NCBI GenBank assembly: GCA_964017235.1
Contig: OZ024935.1
Location: forward strand, 88,441,052 to 88,505,051
DNA from: Sabellastarte sp. h YS-2021
Lineage: Eukaryota > Annelida > Polychaeta > Sabellida > Sabellidae
DNA length: 64,000 bases
Direction: 5' to 3'
Positions 22,765 to 35,850 of this stretch are shown piece by piece. Under the pieces are notes generated by a model that searched no databases, had not been told where the DNA came from, and saw only the letters and a program-made list of their open reading frames with translations. The stretch's first letter is position 1, and every line of letters begins with the position of its first letter. Position numbers and translations under genes: made by a program.

Positions 22765-23462
22765 GAAGAACCAGCAAATGGGAATATTTTATCACACGTA
22801 ATATTGAAAGTCCGCATTCTTCGCTACTTTCGTTTCTGCAGATATTGTATTGTTGAACCAACCCAAAGAAAACCACAAACATTCCAGCAACAGAGTGTGG
22901 TTATACGAAAAATGGATACTGCTAAAATATAGAAAAATTTGCCCGCACAAATCTTTCGACGGAAGTCCCGAATATCTTGTGGGCAAAGGGGATGGAGGGG
23001 CAACTACATGTATCAGAGGTCACCCCCCCACCCTGACAATAGTTTCAGACATTGCTCTTATTATGTGATATATATCATATTAAAGATTTATCATTCATCC
23101 ACAGTATTAAAACGAAATAAACCAACATAAATACTTCAAACATAATTTTCAAGCATAATAACATATAGTAACATGCAATAAATTAATATCGAAATTGCTT
23201 TTGATAGTTACATTAAAGCAAAAACAAAATTTTCACTTTAATCTGTGTTGTCATTTTTCATGAAAAAAATAAATTATCCAAGGATTTCCAGACACCCCAG
23301 GAATGATCACTTATTTTTTGTTTTGGTGAATACATGGACATCCATAGCCAATCTCTAAGTTGTTAAGTCTTTTACTTCGCCCCAAGTCCACCCCATTTCT
23401 TTTAGTTCCGTCTCTATACTCCTTCTTGGGTCATCTTTCGTCTTCCTCTTTTCGTTTTTCCA
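22765..23462. other. Stretch without recognisable gene
   Basis: AT-rich, no supported exon, no repeat that I can relate to others in the window. Confidence 0.4.
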
Positions 23463-23700
23463 GGGGCCATATGGTGGCAGAGTACCAACATTCCCACCTC
23501 TGAGGTCGGGGTTTGGTCCCCTGCCCTACTGCAAGTTGGAAAGCTGGTACTTGCTTGCCATTGGCCGGCAGTTTACAGTACAGAACCTTGACCAACTGTA
23601 TGTGCTGGTTTCCTCTGGCCTTCTAACTACCCATCGTGATAATTCCTGGACAGTGTTGATAACTTGATAGCCATGTAAAACCCCAAATAAATAACTTCTT
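23463..23700 (+). mobile_element. tRNA-derived SINE, copy 1 (diverged)
   Basis: The 5' part TGGTGGCAGAGTACC... resembles a tRNA with A-box, with a degraded B-box in GGGGTTTGGTCCCC. The body shares AAAGCTGGTA, GGCAGTTTACAGTACAGAA and CTGGTTTCCTCTG with the copy at 26580 and ends CAAATAAATAA. Confidence 0.75.
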
Positions 23701-24004
23701 TTTTTCCACTTCATTTTTCCACCAGGATTCCATCCTAGGCATTTGTTTACATGATCCTTCCATACTAAGTACATGTCAAAGCCATATTTTAATTTTCTAT
23801 CTGGAATTTCTTTTGCAATCTTTTAACACCAGTTTTCTATGGGTTTTTCACTGGTCAGTATTTGAGATTTTGTTTGGCCACAATTCTCTCCTAATTCTTC
23901 ATAGACAGGTACCATGAAAGAAATTCATCATTCACTTCGATGCAACCGTATCCACTCACAGTACTGTTGTGTAATTTCACTTTGAGATTAAAGCAATATT
24001 TTCT
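23701..24004. other. Short unexplained stretch
   Basis: No gene or repeat recognised. Confidence 0.35.
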
Positions 24005-24339
24005 GGGCCGGGATTCACAAAAGGTCTTAAGTTTAGGCAATTTTTTTGCTTAGACAAATCTTAAAGTTATGACTTTTGTCTTAGCTAAGATTTCTCTTAA
24101 ATTGGGATTCACAAAAAGTGCTTAGCAAAATCTTAGCTGAGACAAAATTTGTGCAAAAAGTCTTAACTTTTTTTAATTTAAATTAAAAGATTTTAGTAAA
24201 ACAAAAACATTTTTCATCAATAAATACACCAAACATGCTCTTCAAAATTATAAAACAGATTTGTTATTTTTTTCTGTAAAATTATGTAAAAATAGTAGTC
24301 TTTATGTTTTATTGGGAGTCAGCCATTTTTATGACATTA

Positions 24340-26050
24340 TTATCTCCCGCCTGCGGCCAAAGGCCGAGGTCGGGAGATTATAAAACGCCTTCCGTACGTC
24401 CGTACGTCCATCCGTTCGTCACGTTTTTGCATAAACCTTAATATCTCTTTCATTTATAAAGATATCTTCACCAAATTTACAGGGAATGTTTATGGCTATG
24501 AAAACCTGTCTCTGCAAAATTTTAGCCTCATTTTGAAAAACAAAATGGCCGCCATAGCCAATTGTTTGAAAATCATAAAGGTGCTCTAAATCTTAAAATA
24601 TTCCAGCTAGCTTCATCAAATCTGCACAAAAGCTATATGGCTAGAAAAGCTAGCCTAATAGTAATTTTGGCACTAGTTCAAAAAACAAAATGGCCGCCAT
24701 ATCACATGTTTAAAGTTCGTCATGTTTTTACATAAACCTTAATATCTCATTCATTTATAAAGATATCTTCACCAAATTTGCAGGGGATGTTTATGGCTAT
24801 GAAAACCTGTCTCTGCAAAATTTTAGCCTCATTTTGACAAACAAAATGGCCGCCATAGCTAATTCTTTGAAAATCATAAAGGTGCTCTAAATCTTGAAAT
24901 CTTCCACCTAGCTTCTTCAAATTTGCACAAAACCAATATGGCTAGAAAAGCTACCCTGATAGTAATTTTGGCACTAGTTCAAAAAACAAAATGGCCGCCA
25001 TATCACATGTTTAAAGTTCATCGCGTTTTTGCATAAACCTTAATATCTCTTTCATTTATAAAGATATCTTCACCAAATTTGCAGGGGATGTTTATGGCTA
25101 TGAAAACCTGTCTCTGCAAAATTTTAGCCTCATTTTGAAAAACAAAATGGCCGCCATAGCCAATTGTTTGAAAATCATAAAGGTGCTCTAAATCTTGAAA
25201 TATTCCAGCTAGCTTCATCAAATTTCCACAAAAGCTATATGGCTAGAAAAACTAGCCTGATAGTAATTTTGGCCTAGTTCAAAAAACAAAATGGCCGCCA
25301 AAGCCTAATAGTAATTTTTGCCTAGTTCAAAAAACAAAATGGCCACCATATCACATGTTTAATGACAGGTTATCCTATTAAAAAGGCCTTATATCTCCCC
25401 AAATATTGTTCCAAGAGGTTTGGAATATGAAAACAACTTGTAGGAAGACATGGACAGGGAATCTTTTCCAGGTGTTGAATTTGACCTTTTACCCCTCCTT
25501 CAAGGTTAAATGAGGTCATCACACTAAAACATCCTTATTTCTCCCTTATTATTGGTGCCATGGCTTCAGAATATAAAGACAGACCATCAAAAGTCCTGGC
25601 CTTCAAATGTTTTGAATGAGAAAAATTTTTGCCTTATTTTGAAAAACAAAATGGCCACCATAGCCAATTATTTAAAAATCATTAAGATGCTCTAAAACTT
25701 GAAATATTGCAGCTAGCTTCATCAAATATGCGGAAAATATATATGGCTAGGAAAGTTAGCCTGATAGTAATTTAGCCTAGTTTGAAACACAAAATGGCCG
25801 TCATATCACATGGTAGATGGGATTATTAAAAGGCCTTATATCTCCCTTATCATTGCTACTAGGGGTTCCAAATGTGAAAAAAACTTATACCAAGTTAATG
25901 CTTGAGATTATTTTGAAATTGCTGACTTTTACCTTTGACCCCTTCTTCAATGTCAAGTGGGGTCATCTTACTTCAAAGGCCTTAAATCTCCTTTAGTTCT
26001 CCATTTTTACTGATTCTAAGGCGGGAGATAACCGCTGCGGCAGTGGCCTT
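24340..26050 (-). mobile_element. Nested hairpin-bearing satellite element, minus orientation
   Basis: The left edge TTATCTCCCGCCT (24340-24352) has a perfect 13-bp inverse at 26019-26031. A strong hairpin (24344-24376; CTCCCG/CGGGAG with GCGGCC/GGCC inside) is followed by a GTACGTCCGTACGTCC stretch and then about 300-bp tandem units. Hairpin plus GC-rich stretch next to tandem core is the mirror image of the right ends of the elements at 3070, 35361, 50046 and 52360, so it is probably the same class inserted in reverse. Confidence 0.6.
24420..25340. repeat. About 300-bp tandem repeat, three units
   Basis: CATAAACCTTAATATCTC recurs at about 24430, 24730 and 25031. Each unit contains two AACAAAATGGCCGCCATA blocks. 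A partial, diverged fourth unit follows at 25600-25810. Confidence 0.85.
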
Positions 26051-26579
26051 GTTTTTACCACAAGAAGGTAAAATGTGGAAATTTATAGGTAATTAAATTA
26101 TGTAAATTTTTATTACAATCCACAGAAATTACTTTTATAGGAAGCATAGATCTCCATAGTATATATTTTGTTGACATAACAAAGGGTAAAATGTAAATAC
26201 ATGCAATGGAACAATTTCAAATTGTCTTAAGTCTGTCCTGCAGTGGTCTTAAAGTTATGACAAAATCTAAGACAAATTTTTGTGTAAGACCTTTTGTGAA
26301 TCCCATTTTGTCTAAGCAAAAAAAGTCTTAACTTTATGACAAAATTCTTGCAGAGTTAAGACTTTTCTCCTAAAGTTATGACAATTTTTTGCTTAAGACC
26401 TTTTGTGAATCCCGGCCCTGGATTTCCAGATGAGTTTTACCCAGCAGGCATGAACCTTTGAAAGCATGCATATGTTGATTTAGTGTAGAAAATCGGTTCT
26501 GAAGTTGATGTAAGCTTTAGCAACCTAAATCTAAGTTACTTTTCCAACATAAAAGGTGGTCATATTTGAGACAACAAAT

Positions 26580-26799
26580 CGGAGACCCATGGTGGCAGAG
26601 TGGTAACACTCTCGCCTCCCACCTCTGAGGCCAGGGTTCGGTTCCCAGCAAGGCCTCAAGTGGGAAAGCTGGTAGTTGCTTGCCGTTGGTCGGCAGTTTA
26701 CAGTACAGAAGCCTGATGAACTGAATGTACTGGTTTCCTCTGCCCTTCCAACTACCTGTGCAGTGTTGAAAAGGACGTTAAAAAAAAATAAATAAATAA
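26580..26799 (+). mobile_element. tRNA-derived SINE, copy 2, complete with target duplication
   Basis: An A-box TGGCAGAGTGG (26593-26603) and a B-box GGTTCGGTTCC (26635-26645) form an RNA polymerase III promoter. The body ends GACGTTAAAAAAAAATAAATAAATAA. TTGAGACAACAAAT flanks it exactly (26566-26579 and 26800-26813). It is therefore a retroposed SINE of about 220 bp whose borders are certain. It depends on a LINE for mobility. Confidence 0.93.
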
Positions 26800-26819
26800 T
26801 TGAGACAACAAATTGTGAT

Positions 26820-29800
26820 TTAGTTTTAAAAATTGATTGTGACATTTATGTATGTCCTTTCAATACTAAATCTAAGTTGGATTTTTGACATGAAAAAGTG
26901 GTCAGGTTTCAGAAGAATAATCAACACTAAGTCTAGTCTAGATTTCAAACATGAAAAAATGGTCATATTTTAGATTAAAAATCCTGGTAATTTAATGTTG
27001 AAAATTGATCGGAACACTGATGTGCACAATTTTGACACTATATCAAAGACTGATTTCTAATAAAAAAAGTAGATATATTTTGGAGCTAAAACAGGTTGAA
27101 TATGGGAAATATATATATGACATGACTATGTTGAATCTCGATTACAGTGGTGAGCATTTGAAAAAAATATAAAATATCCATACAATTTCACTTCATCCCT
27201 ATTTCATTATCTTTTTTAAATTGGTGTTTTATTAACTAGAAAAAGGGTTTTGCTAACAAAAGTGAGTTGCCCAGATGGAGACTTGAGTTAATAAAGCTGT
27301 AGTTGTGGTATGAGACTGTAAAGAGAAGGTAAGCTTTATTGTGCTTGGTATCTAATGGAAAAGTGAATTATCTAAAAACTGTATCAGTTGCAGTATTAGA
27401 CTGTAAACAGTGTGAGCTTTATTGTGTTTTGTGGTATATCTTATGAAAATTAAAGAATATCATTTTTGCTGTAAATTTGAGATGGTAAATGTTTTTCCAG
27501 GAGATATTTAATCCTAGATTTACAATGATAAAGATACACTGTAGTAAACTATAATTGGCTATAGAAAGGGACATTCATATGTTGTATATCTTTTAGGCAT
27601 TTTATGCCTCTGAATATTCATTGGTATTTAATATTTAACATAAATATGCTTAAGATAATTATATTTGTGAAATCCTTTATTGTTCCATTGTAAAAAATAC
27701 ACAAAGCCATGTTGTCAGATGTTATTGTTAACATTTTTAATTCACACATGAGTCTTTATCTGAATATCATGAAAGCCCAAGGTTTTTACATGTTATTAAG
27801 TTTTTTCTCCATTCTCTCAAAACAGACAAGGCATTCTTTCCACAAGGCTCTTCTTCCATGAACCTAAAGATAAATGTCCAGGTTTGAATTGTTCACCCCC
27901 AAAAAGATTTACTGTAGGCACATCCCTAAATGAAAAGAAATGAATACATCTTGATATCCCTTATTAACTTTCAGTGTGCAGACACACACACACACACACC
28001 CACACACACACACCCACAGATGTTAAAGCACAGTAGGGCCTTTAGACAGGTATCACACAAAAGCCAATACAGGGTTGGAGGACAAAAACAGAGAACAGAT
28101 TCATTTCATTTCATCTTCAATTAGCTGTTTTTTGTTCAAGTAGTGTTTTTTTCCCAGTCATCTTATCTTCTGAAAGAAATCAAGTCCATACATTGGGCCA
28201 ATTTAAATAGTCTATGTGAATAAGTAGCTAGATCCACAATTCCTGCAAAACAAGAGCTGAATTAATTCAAAGTCACAGGAAAAGAAAACTAAAGTTTACT
28301 TATATTTTTCAGTACACGGAAGCATTCACGTAAAAAAACTATTCCAAGCCTATTTATGTGTAGAATACTGCTGTGTGTTTTTTTTTCTCTTCCCAGTTCT
28401 CTTCCATTAACAAGTAAACAAACCTCTGCACTCGGTGGTTTCTGTGAGGCATTTCAATGCTACGTAATAGCTACTAAATATTTCCCTCCAAATGAACACA
28501 GTTATTAGCTTAGCTGTACTGTTGTTTAAAAAATTGAAAATCTACAAAAGTAAAGCATTGTAGTCATTGCCATAGTTAAAATCTAATCGCCCAATATATT
28601 GTTGTATTAGTTTTATAGTTTTAGAAATGATAATCTGGCAGAATGGTTATGTGTTTTGCTTGGGGTTGGAACACAGCTTGTGGGAAGGCTTTTTTTCTTT
28701 TACAAAGGATTTATATTTTTATATATTTTTATCAATTATAAGTAGTGTGTAGGAAGTATATATTGAAAGTTTTTGAGCTAATAATTAGCTATCACTGATC
28801 AAGTGGTAAAGTCAAATAGGATTATTCTGAAAACTAATAATGGGATATAAGTGCACACAAAACTGTTGAACTACATGTAATTTTATATCAAACTAGTAGA
28901 AAGAAGTGGTGGTAAAGATTTTAAACAGTTATAATAACTCACAGCCTCCAATTATTGATTTATAGAGGATGATTTTCACAGTGCCACTTTAGAAAGAGCT
29001 GGAAAGATAAGAACCTAGCTCTGTTTTACATGAAAACAGCCATATCCATCGGTAGACTCCCCATCTGTATTAGTTAAAAGACATTTCATATTTTATGTTG
29101 TAGGCGCTTACGGAGAGTATAACAACTGAGGTTTATGTCCAAAAAGAAATGTAATTTTGAGGTAAATAACAGTAATTGTGAATGTCATGAAAATTTTCAA
29201 AAGATATAAGCTACTATAAATATATATAACAAGTGAACCACTAAATGCAATGGCTCATGTAAATATGGCTCTGTTTTATATTCCAAATTAACTTTTGTAC
29301 ATTCACTGCTTGTGTTAAAGTTAGAATTCTATCCATATGCCATGATTATTCATTAAATATAGAAATACCTTATTTCTTCTGCAAACAAAATCCCACAAGT
29401 TAAAGTATGCCAACAAACTCCTCAAACTATGACATAAATAATGGTTCCAAGTATATATACCTAACATTTTTGAGTGTGTTTAAGATTAAATCTCAGATAA
29501 CACTGGGAAACTATCCAGCAGTACTCTCACCTTAAACTATAAATAGAATCAGTAGTATTAAACACAGGTCATCACAACAAACACTATGGTAGAACATGCA
29601 ATAAAAAAGTAACATAAAAACAAAATCAAAAGGACCCCAGCCAAAAGTACCAGAATAAAATTAGGACTTATTTCATTAGTTCTATTTCTTTTTATAACAT
29701 TTTCAAAAAGAAGTAAGTCATTTTACATCTACAAATATAATTAGTAATTATAATATTTGCCTATTTTTGTAGTAATATGGATTAAAAATGTCAATTAAGT

Positions 29801-30470
29801 TGGAAGTGTTAGATGTCTGGGACAAACTTTGGGTGATTCTCTATATAAACGGTAAAGCATGGAGTGGAGAAAACTCTGTTTAGTAGTTCTTATGTCACTC
29901 AAGGTGCAGACACTGGAGAGACTTCAGCCTGGATGGGCCTTGACAACTACATGTGCTTGTTCAGCCAAACATTTACTGCTGTGATTGTTTGTGGTGTGTG
30001 TTTATTACTTCTAAATAGATGTTTGGGATATGTTACCTTCCATACAAAACACTAAAACAAAAAAAATCTTTTCCTGTGACCTTTGAAAGCCTTTTTCTCC
30101 CCTCAAAAAGGAAAAGACAAATCCACACAATTCCACAATAATGGAATGAGAAAAATGTGGCCTTTTAATGTGCCTAAAACTGGGCATTTATATAATATAA
30201 ACATTGATCAGCTGCAATATGTTAATGACCACATCAGTGCATTCTAAATACCTCATTTTTTAAGATGCCATAATTTTATAAACACTAGGAGCTTAGCTTT
30301 GTCAGATAACAGAAATTTTGCTTAAGTATACATGTGCCAGTATGTGTCGTTTTAAAAAGTGTTAAAATAAATGGGGTGGGAAGAACCATATATTTATTAT
30401 GTTAAGATGGCCAAAATCTCTGAAATACAAGAATTTTGAGTAAAATATTCATAAAAACCTTCCTTAAGCT
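26820..30470. other. 3.6-kb AT-rich stretch without recognisable gene
   Basis: No conserved protein or exon chain is seen on either strand. A degenerate motif CTAAATCTAAGTT...ACATGAAAAAGTGGTCATATTT repeats loosely from 26527 to about 27010. A CA microsatellite sits at 27981-28018. This could be intron or intergenic DNA of an unrecognised gene. Confidence 0.45.
27981..28018. repeat. (AC)n microsatellite
   Basis: Uninterrupted AC dinucleotides apart from three CCC interruptions. Confidence 0.9.
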
Positions 30471-31795
30471 TAATCATGTGACCGTTAAGTTAAACTGATA
30501 TGTTATTGGAGAGTAAGTCAGTTGGCAGCTGAAAACTCATTTTTACCTCAAGATGGCCTTGCCTGTACTTGTATTGGAAGTCCAAGGTGGAAAGAAAATA
30601 TGAATGTCCCTATTGTCATCTTTAATAAGTGTGCAAAATTTAACTGAGGTGAGCTGAACAATACGATAGCTGGAGATGAAAAATTCCATAATATCACTGC
30701 AAGGTGGCCATAAGTTTATTAATACTGGGACTTTAAGGTGACCATAAAATAAGAATGTCACCCTTCATAAGTGTACAGAGTTTAGCTGAGGTCAGTTAAA
30801 CAATAAGATAGTTGTAGGCTGAAAACTTCCTTTTTTCACTGTAAGGGGACCATAACCCAGATAGCGAGACACTAGTGGGCCACCGTTGGCTATGTGTGGC
30901 AAAATATAGCTAGTGAGCCACCACTGAGCCACTGCTGGACCACTGACTGCATTGTTTTCAAAATTTTTAAAGCGTTATAAGTAACTTCATAAGCAACCTC
31001 AACTATTGTTTTCTGACATATTATTTAACAATATTCAATGTTAAAAACATATTATTTCAAAATATAAATATAATGTGTGGCCCACTGTTGGTCCACCACC
31101 TACCAAAGTCAGTGGCTGTAGCTCAGGGACCAGCCTATGCCCACTGATGTAAAACTCCTGGAAAAAATTAGATACAATGTGCACTTTCTTTCACCAAACA
31201 TAATTTAATATCATTTATATAAAGAAACTTATTCTGTACTCCTTATTTTGCTCAGTCAGTCTTTCTTCCACTTTAACACTTTATATATTACTTGCTTATA
31301 TATTATGCCGCATAAGTAGTGCAGGACCCATGATGGGCATCCAGTGGGCCACTGGTGGCAAATATTTTACTTTTAGTTAAAAATAGCTTCATTTTTCCAT
31401 TTGATATAATTTTGTGTTTTGATGAAACGTAAAACTATCCCAAAGTTATTTTTATCTGATACATGCAACTATGATCTATAAGAGCTATACTTAGTTGGTG
31501 GACCAATGGTACTCGTCTGGTGGCTAAACCTCAAGCTCTGCTGAATAGCATGTTTTGACAGACCTTGAAATAATAATGCCAAAAAATGACAACCAAAAAT
31601 GGGAGTCCCATTAATTTTTTTCAGAGTCCAAGCTATGTAACAGATATCACAATTTTGGCATTTTAAGTACTCTATTTTTCTATTTGCTCTGTATTATTGT
31701 ATTACTGTATTGTTTATTGCATTGTCTGAAAATAAAATTATGATTTTACATCTCTCTTAATATTTTTTACTTGAAACTTGGTTGTTGTACTTTTG

Positions 31796-31990
31796 AGCCT
31801 GTCTTTTTATGCAGATTAGTCACTGTTAAAGTCATATTAGAATTCATTAAGGCTTTTACGTGTGCAACTTCCCATTGTAACTGATGGAATTTCATCAAGT
31901 GTGCCACTGGTTTTGCACCAATACCACAAATAAGCATTTATGTTGAATGAATTGCCACTTGCGATGTATAGGTAATGTTCAAAACATCCA
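31796..31990 (-). repeat. Interspersed repeat, inverse of 49838-50046
   Basis: The reverse complement (TTAATGAATTCTAATATGAC, then AATCTGCAT...AAAGACAGGC) matches the sequence just before the array at 50046. It is probably part of a larger repeat family whose ends are not visible. Confidence 0.65.
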
Positions 31991-32044
31991 AACCATAACA
32001 TCGGCTGACAGATGGCTGCCAGTAGTGGACCACCAGTCAAGCTT

Positions 32045-32450
32045 GTTCCCAGACAGCATTCTGCCATCGGAACGATGTTGGCTGGTGGTTGCATGGTCGG
32101 CAGATTTGCCAACATTGGCCCAATGTTGGGCAAACATGACTATTGGTTGCATGATCAGTAGATTTTGACAATGTTGGGCCAATATTGGCCCAATGAAGGC
32201 TGCCAACCAAAACTCAGGCTTACGAGGTTGGGCCAATGGCGGATTTTTATTCACGATGATGGCAAGCAATAATAGGTGATTTTGGAACACTTAGTAAAAA
32301 ATGATTTAAAATGGTATGTCTAAAAATCATATTTCAGTGAGCCCACAATTTCTAACTACCTAATTAGCAATTTTAGACATAAAAATAACATTCTTATTTT
32401 AAATTCACAATAAGAAAAGTTGTTTCTGAACATGATAATTTTATTTAATT
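32045..32450. mobile_element. MITE family A, copy 3, truncated and nested in family D
   Basis: It starts CCCAGACAGCATTCTGCCATC and aligns through the interior of the 19434 copy (TTTTTATTCACGATGATGG, then ATTTCAGTGAGCCCACAA). The right end is missing. The YY1-type site is mutated. Confidence 0.75.
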
Positions 32451-33182
32451 ATGGACTATATCATCTTAAGATACTGTTCCACCATTGTGTATGTTTGGTC
32501 ATGTGACTTATCAGGGATTCCCTTAACTAAAATCCACCCACAGTTTGTCAATTATTTACTTTCTGTTTAACAATGGCCACATATTCCCATGCTGCAATCA
32601 GATTGGCTGATGCTTTCGTGCTCTCTGGGTTGTTGGCTAATAAAGGTGATCCACCGGTGGACCAATTGAAAAGCTTATCATTTGCTGCCAACAGTGGGCC
32701 ACTGATTGCCCACCAGTAAACCTTACTGTCGGCTGGCAATGGTGGACCACTAACTATCAGCTGGTCACGCCAATGGCCAGCCACCAGCTACAGCCAATAT
32801 CGGACAGACTGCTATGCCGCTGGTGGGGCAGTGGTAGCCCTACAGAGTCTTGCTATCTGGGAACTTCATTCATATTGGGAATTTAAGGTGACAATAAAAA
32901 TCAGAATGTCCCTTCTGGCAACCTTTATAAATGTGCCAAGTTTTATTTTAAAAATTGAAACATTAACTGAGCTTAGGGCTGAAAAGGCCTATATTTAAGT
33001 TAACGATGGTCATAACATTAATATTTAAATAATTCGGTAGTAAGAGTCTTCTTTTGATTTACCTCAATATCGATATGTTAGATTTTAAGAAAAATGAAAA
33101 AATAGAGGTGCCAGACAGTTTTATTCCAATTTTATGACTTCAGGAGGGCCATAGGAATCTTTTTACTTTCTGAATATATACA

Positions 33183-33850
33183 GACCACCTTCCTCAAGTA
33201 CTCCTACCTTTTTTGAACATTTTCAGTTATTTTTGGAGGATATTCACCTCACCACAGAAAATCTGGCTGTCATCGGCGATTTCAATCTTCACCTTGAAAC
33301 AATATGTTCAAATTCAAAAACCTTTCACTCACTGATCAATTCATTTGACCTAATTCAGAAAGTTAATTTCCCTACTCATATTCATGGACATACTCTTGAT
33401 CAGGTTTTAACCAAATCCAGCAATGACAATATTTCCAATGTTTGTACCACTGATGCTTTTTCTGACCATCTTTCAGTTAGTTTCTCTCTAAATTTTTTAA
33501 CCCATAGTTCTCAGAACAATGCTACTGTCTCATTTTGAAAATACCATAAAATCGACAAAGAGAAAATGAAAGCGGATCTCCTGGCTTCAAAACTGATCAA
33601 TAATCCATCCAAAGAACCAGATACTCTCTACAAACAATATCACACCACCTTGTTGGCCCTTATCGACAAACATGCTCCATTACACACTAAACATGCCAAG
33701 GCAAAGTACATCTCAGGATGGGTTAACAACACTGTAATTGCAGCAAGAGACCAAACGTTTGTTTGAACGCATTTGGCAAAGAGATAAATCCACCTTCAAT
33801 AGATCCTGGTACATGCAGAAAGTCCATCAATATAATAGAATCTGCATGAG
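33183..33850 (+). pseudogene. LINE endonuclease fragment
   Basis: The translation holds AVIGDFNLHLE (the GDFN catalytic box of apurinic-type LINE endonucleases), then FPTHIHGHTLDQVLT and a SDHLSVSF ending, which contains the catalytic SDH. A second frame after 33538 continues into the linker before RT (IDKHAPLHTK; KRLFERIWQRDK). The RT is missing because DIRS sequence begins at 33851. One stop at 33538. A CR1/L2-like clade is likely but not proven. Confidence 0.78.
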
Positions 33851-35230
33851 GCTCTAGAAGCCATGCATGGAGATGTAGGTTTGTCAGATTTCTGTAAGGG
33901 ATCTGATTGAAGGGCTGTGTTAACATGTTGGGCAGATTGGGCAGGCTCAGTGGAATTTGACTGGACATGGTCACTAGATCCCAGAACCAAGGCATGTTTG
34001 GCCACCCTGGGGCAATCAAAATGAGTCTCCTGCATGCTTCGTTCTGCAACTTTTCCACCACCTTGCCCAAAATGGCTGTTCGAACTCTCAAAGTGACCCG
34101 ATTGTTGGTACACCTGATCATGATCCTCCAAAGAAGGGCACACAGAGGGCCTGACCTCATGCCTCCTTCCTTGTTTACATAGGCCACCACTGTGGTGTAT
34201 CTGTAGCTACCAGAATGATATTATTTTGACAGAGGTCTTGGAACTCCTTTAGGGCTAAAAAGACAGCCTTTAGTTCCAAAACATTTATGTGAAGCTTGCT
34301 TACTGGAGGCAACCAATCCCCTCTTGCAGTGTGCTCATTTAAGTGAATGCCCCAGCCTTCTTTTGGGGCGTCTGTAAACAGCTGTAGAGCATGTTTAGTG
34401 GGTGTAATGGTTGACCTTGGAGCACATTGCTCTCCTCCAGCCACCACTCTAGATGAGGGTGGAGGGACTTGGGTATTGGGATAACCTTTTCCAGTGACTC
34501 TGGAACCCTCCAGTTGTTTTTGAGATGCCACTGGATGGGTCACATGTGTAGGCAGCCCAGATGAACCTGCTTTTCTGTAGCTGTCAACAGACCAACAAGG
34601 AACATCAACTTCCGGACCGGACAGGTAGGTTTGGTTAACAAGTCTGTTATCTTGACTGTCAAAGTTTGCCACCTCAGGTGGGCCTGACCCTGCCCTGTTT
34701 CTGGTCAAACTGGTAACCTACAATGTCGAAAATCTGTTTGGGTTCCAGTTCTGATCTTTCCATATTGACCAGGCAACCTAGTTTCTGGCACAAAGTGACT
34801 AGGATTTGAGTATGTTGGAGACAAATTTGGTGGGATTTGGCCCAGACCAACCAGTCGTCTAGATACTGGTGGATCCTTATACCCTTCTGTACGGCCAAAA
34901 GGTAGGGCTTTGAAGTCTTGCCCTAGACATGAAACCTCAAGTATTTTCTGGACATGTTTGTGAATGGGTATGTGGCATCCTTGAAGTCTGTGGACATCAG
35001 GGAACCTAGTTTCTGGCACAAAGTGACTAGGATTTGAGTATGTTGGAGACAAATTTGGTGGGATTTGGCCCAGACCAACCAGTCGTCTAGATACTGGTGG
35101 ATCCTTATACCCTTCTGTACGGCCAAAAGGTAGGGCTTTGAAGTCTTGCCCTAGACATGAAACCTCAAGTATTTTCTGGACATGTTTGTGAATGGGTATG
35201 TGGCATCCTTGAAGTCTGTGGACATCAGGG
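33851..35230 (-). pseudogene. DIRS-type retrotransposon fragment, minus strand, different subfamily
   Basis: On the minus strand the order is RT (HQYLDDW) in the high coordinates, RNase H (AYVNKEGGMRSG) in the middle, then a shortened linker to the recombinase start near 33851. It is clearly diverged from the copies at 5.6-13.7 kb and lacks much of the region between RNase H and recombinase (a deletion near 34080). It interrupts the LINE fragment to its left. Gag and most of the recombinase are absent. Confidence 0.82.
34775..35230 (-). repeat. Exact 228-bp tandem duplication inside the DIRS RT
   Basis: The block starting AACCTAGTTTCTGGCACAAA (34775) is repeated immediately at 35003. I see no differences over the unit, so the duplication is very recent. 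It duplicates the YLDD box, giving two in one open frame. Confidence 0.9.
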
Positions 35231-35235
35231 TTGGG

Positions 35236-35358
35236 ACAAATACAGAAAAAAGATTGCAAATACAAATACAGTAATTTCTCCATTGTCAAATACAGATACA
35301 AATACAGATGATTTTTAGAAGGCAAATACAAATACAGATACACAGAGTCCAAATACAA
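35236..35358. repeat. AAATACA-type minisatellite
   Basis: Repeats of CAAATACAAATACAG interspersed with short spacers. The same words resume at 39441 (AAATACAAATACATCC) after the 4-kb element, which brackets that insertion. Confidence 0.75.
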
Positions 35359-35850
35359 ATATAACTAGAGGATTGCTTTGCAAAAAGAAAAGGATTGTTT
35401 TTGCACAGCAAAAACAAAGCGTCCCAAAAAGGAAGGTGAAGGCGACTGAAGCCGACTGCTTGACCATCAACATTATTGTTATGGGTTCATTTTGCAAGCG
35501 ATTAAAATATATTAAATAATGGGAAATATATGCCGTTGTTAAATGATACACAAATCAAACTGATGTAATGTAATGTGTATTTTTATAGCACTTAATCTCC
35601 ATGAACTGACAGACTGTAAGGCGGATCTGAAAATGACACAAGGTAATTAATATTAATCCAGTGACATAGGCAGGCCATACCAAGAAAACAGAGGGGTTAC
35701 AGTGGAAAGGCTTTTGCAAACAGGTAAGTTTTGAAGTCGAGTCGCAGAGTGATGGCATAATGTCAGGTTCTTTTAAAAATTCAGAAAAAAACTTTAGCAT
35801 GTGAAATCTCTCCAAAATGTAGCTATCTGCAATACTTTTAGTGATAATAG

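Larger units (their letters stand above)
24005..26418. mobile_element. 2.4-kb TIR element with a nested satellite element
   Basis: GGGCCGGGATTCACAAAAGG extends to a 27-bp perfect terminal repeat (24005-24031), inverse at 26392-26418. Subterminal copies of GGATTCACAAAA and TTAAAGTTATGACA occur on both sides. The inner 24340-26050 is a different, nested element. Without it the outer element is a foldback MITE of roughly 700 bp. Related sequence lies at 2513 and about 47350. Confidence 0.85.
30856..32861. mobile_element. MITE family D, copy 1, enlarged by nested insertions
   Basis: Ends CCCAGATAGCGAGAC and GTCTTGCTATCTGGG are inverted repeats; AA flanks both sides. The outer parts align with copy 2 at 62211 (GTGGGCCACC-rich). 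About 1.2 kb between roughly 31380 and 32635 is absent from copy 2 and contains a family A MITE and another repeat. Confidence 0.82.
30475..33010 (+). repeat. About 150-bp degenerate tandem array, split by a MITE
   Basis: Units share GAATGTCCCT, AAGTGTGCAAAATTTAACTGAGGT, AGGGCTGAAAA and GGTGACCATAA blocks. Two units lie before 30856 and one resumes at 32862 directly after the MITE, so the array predates the insertion. Confidence 0.65.
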
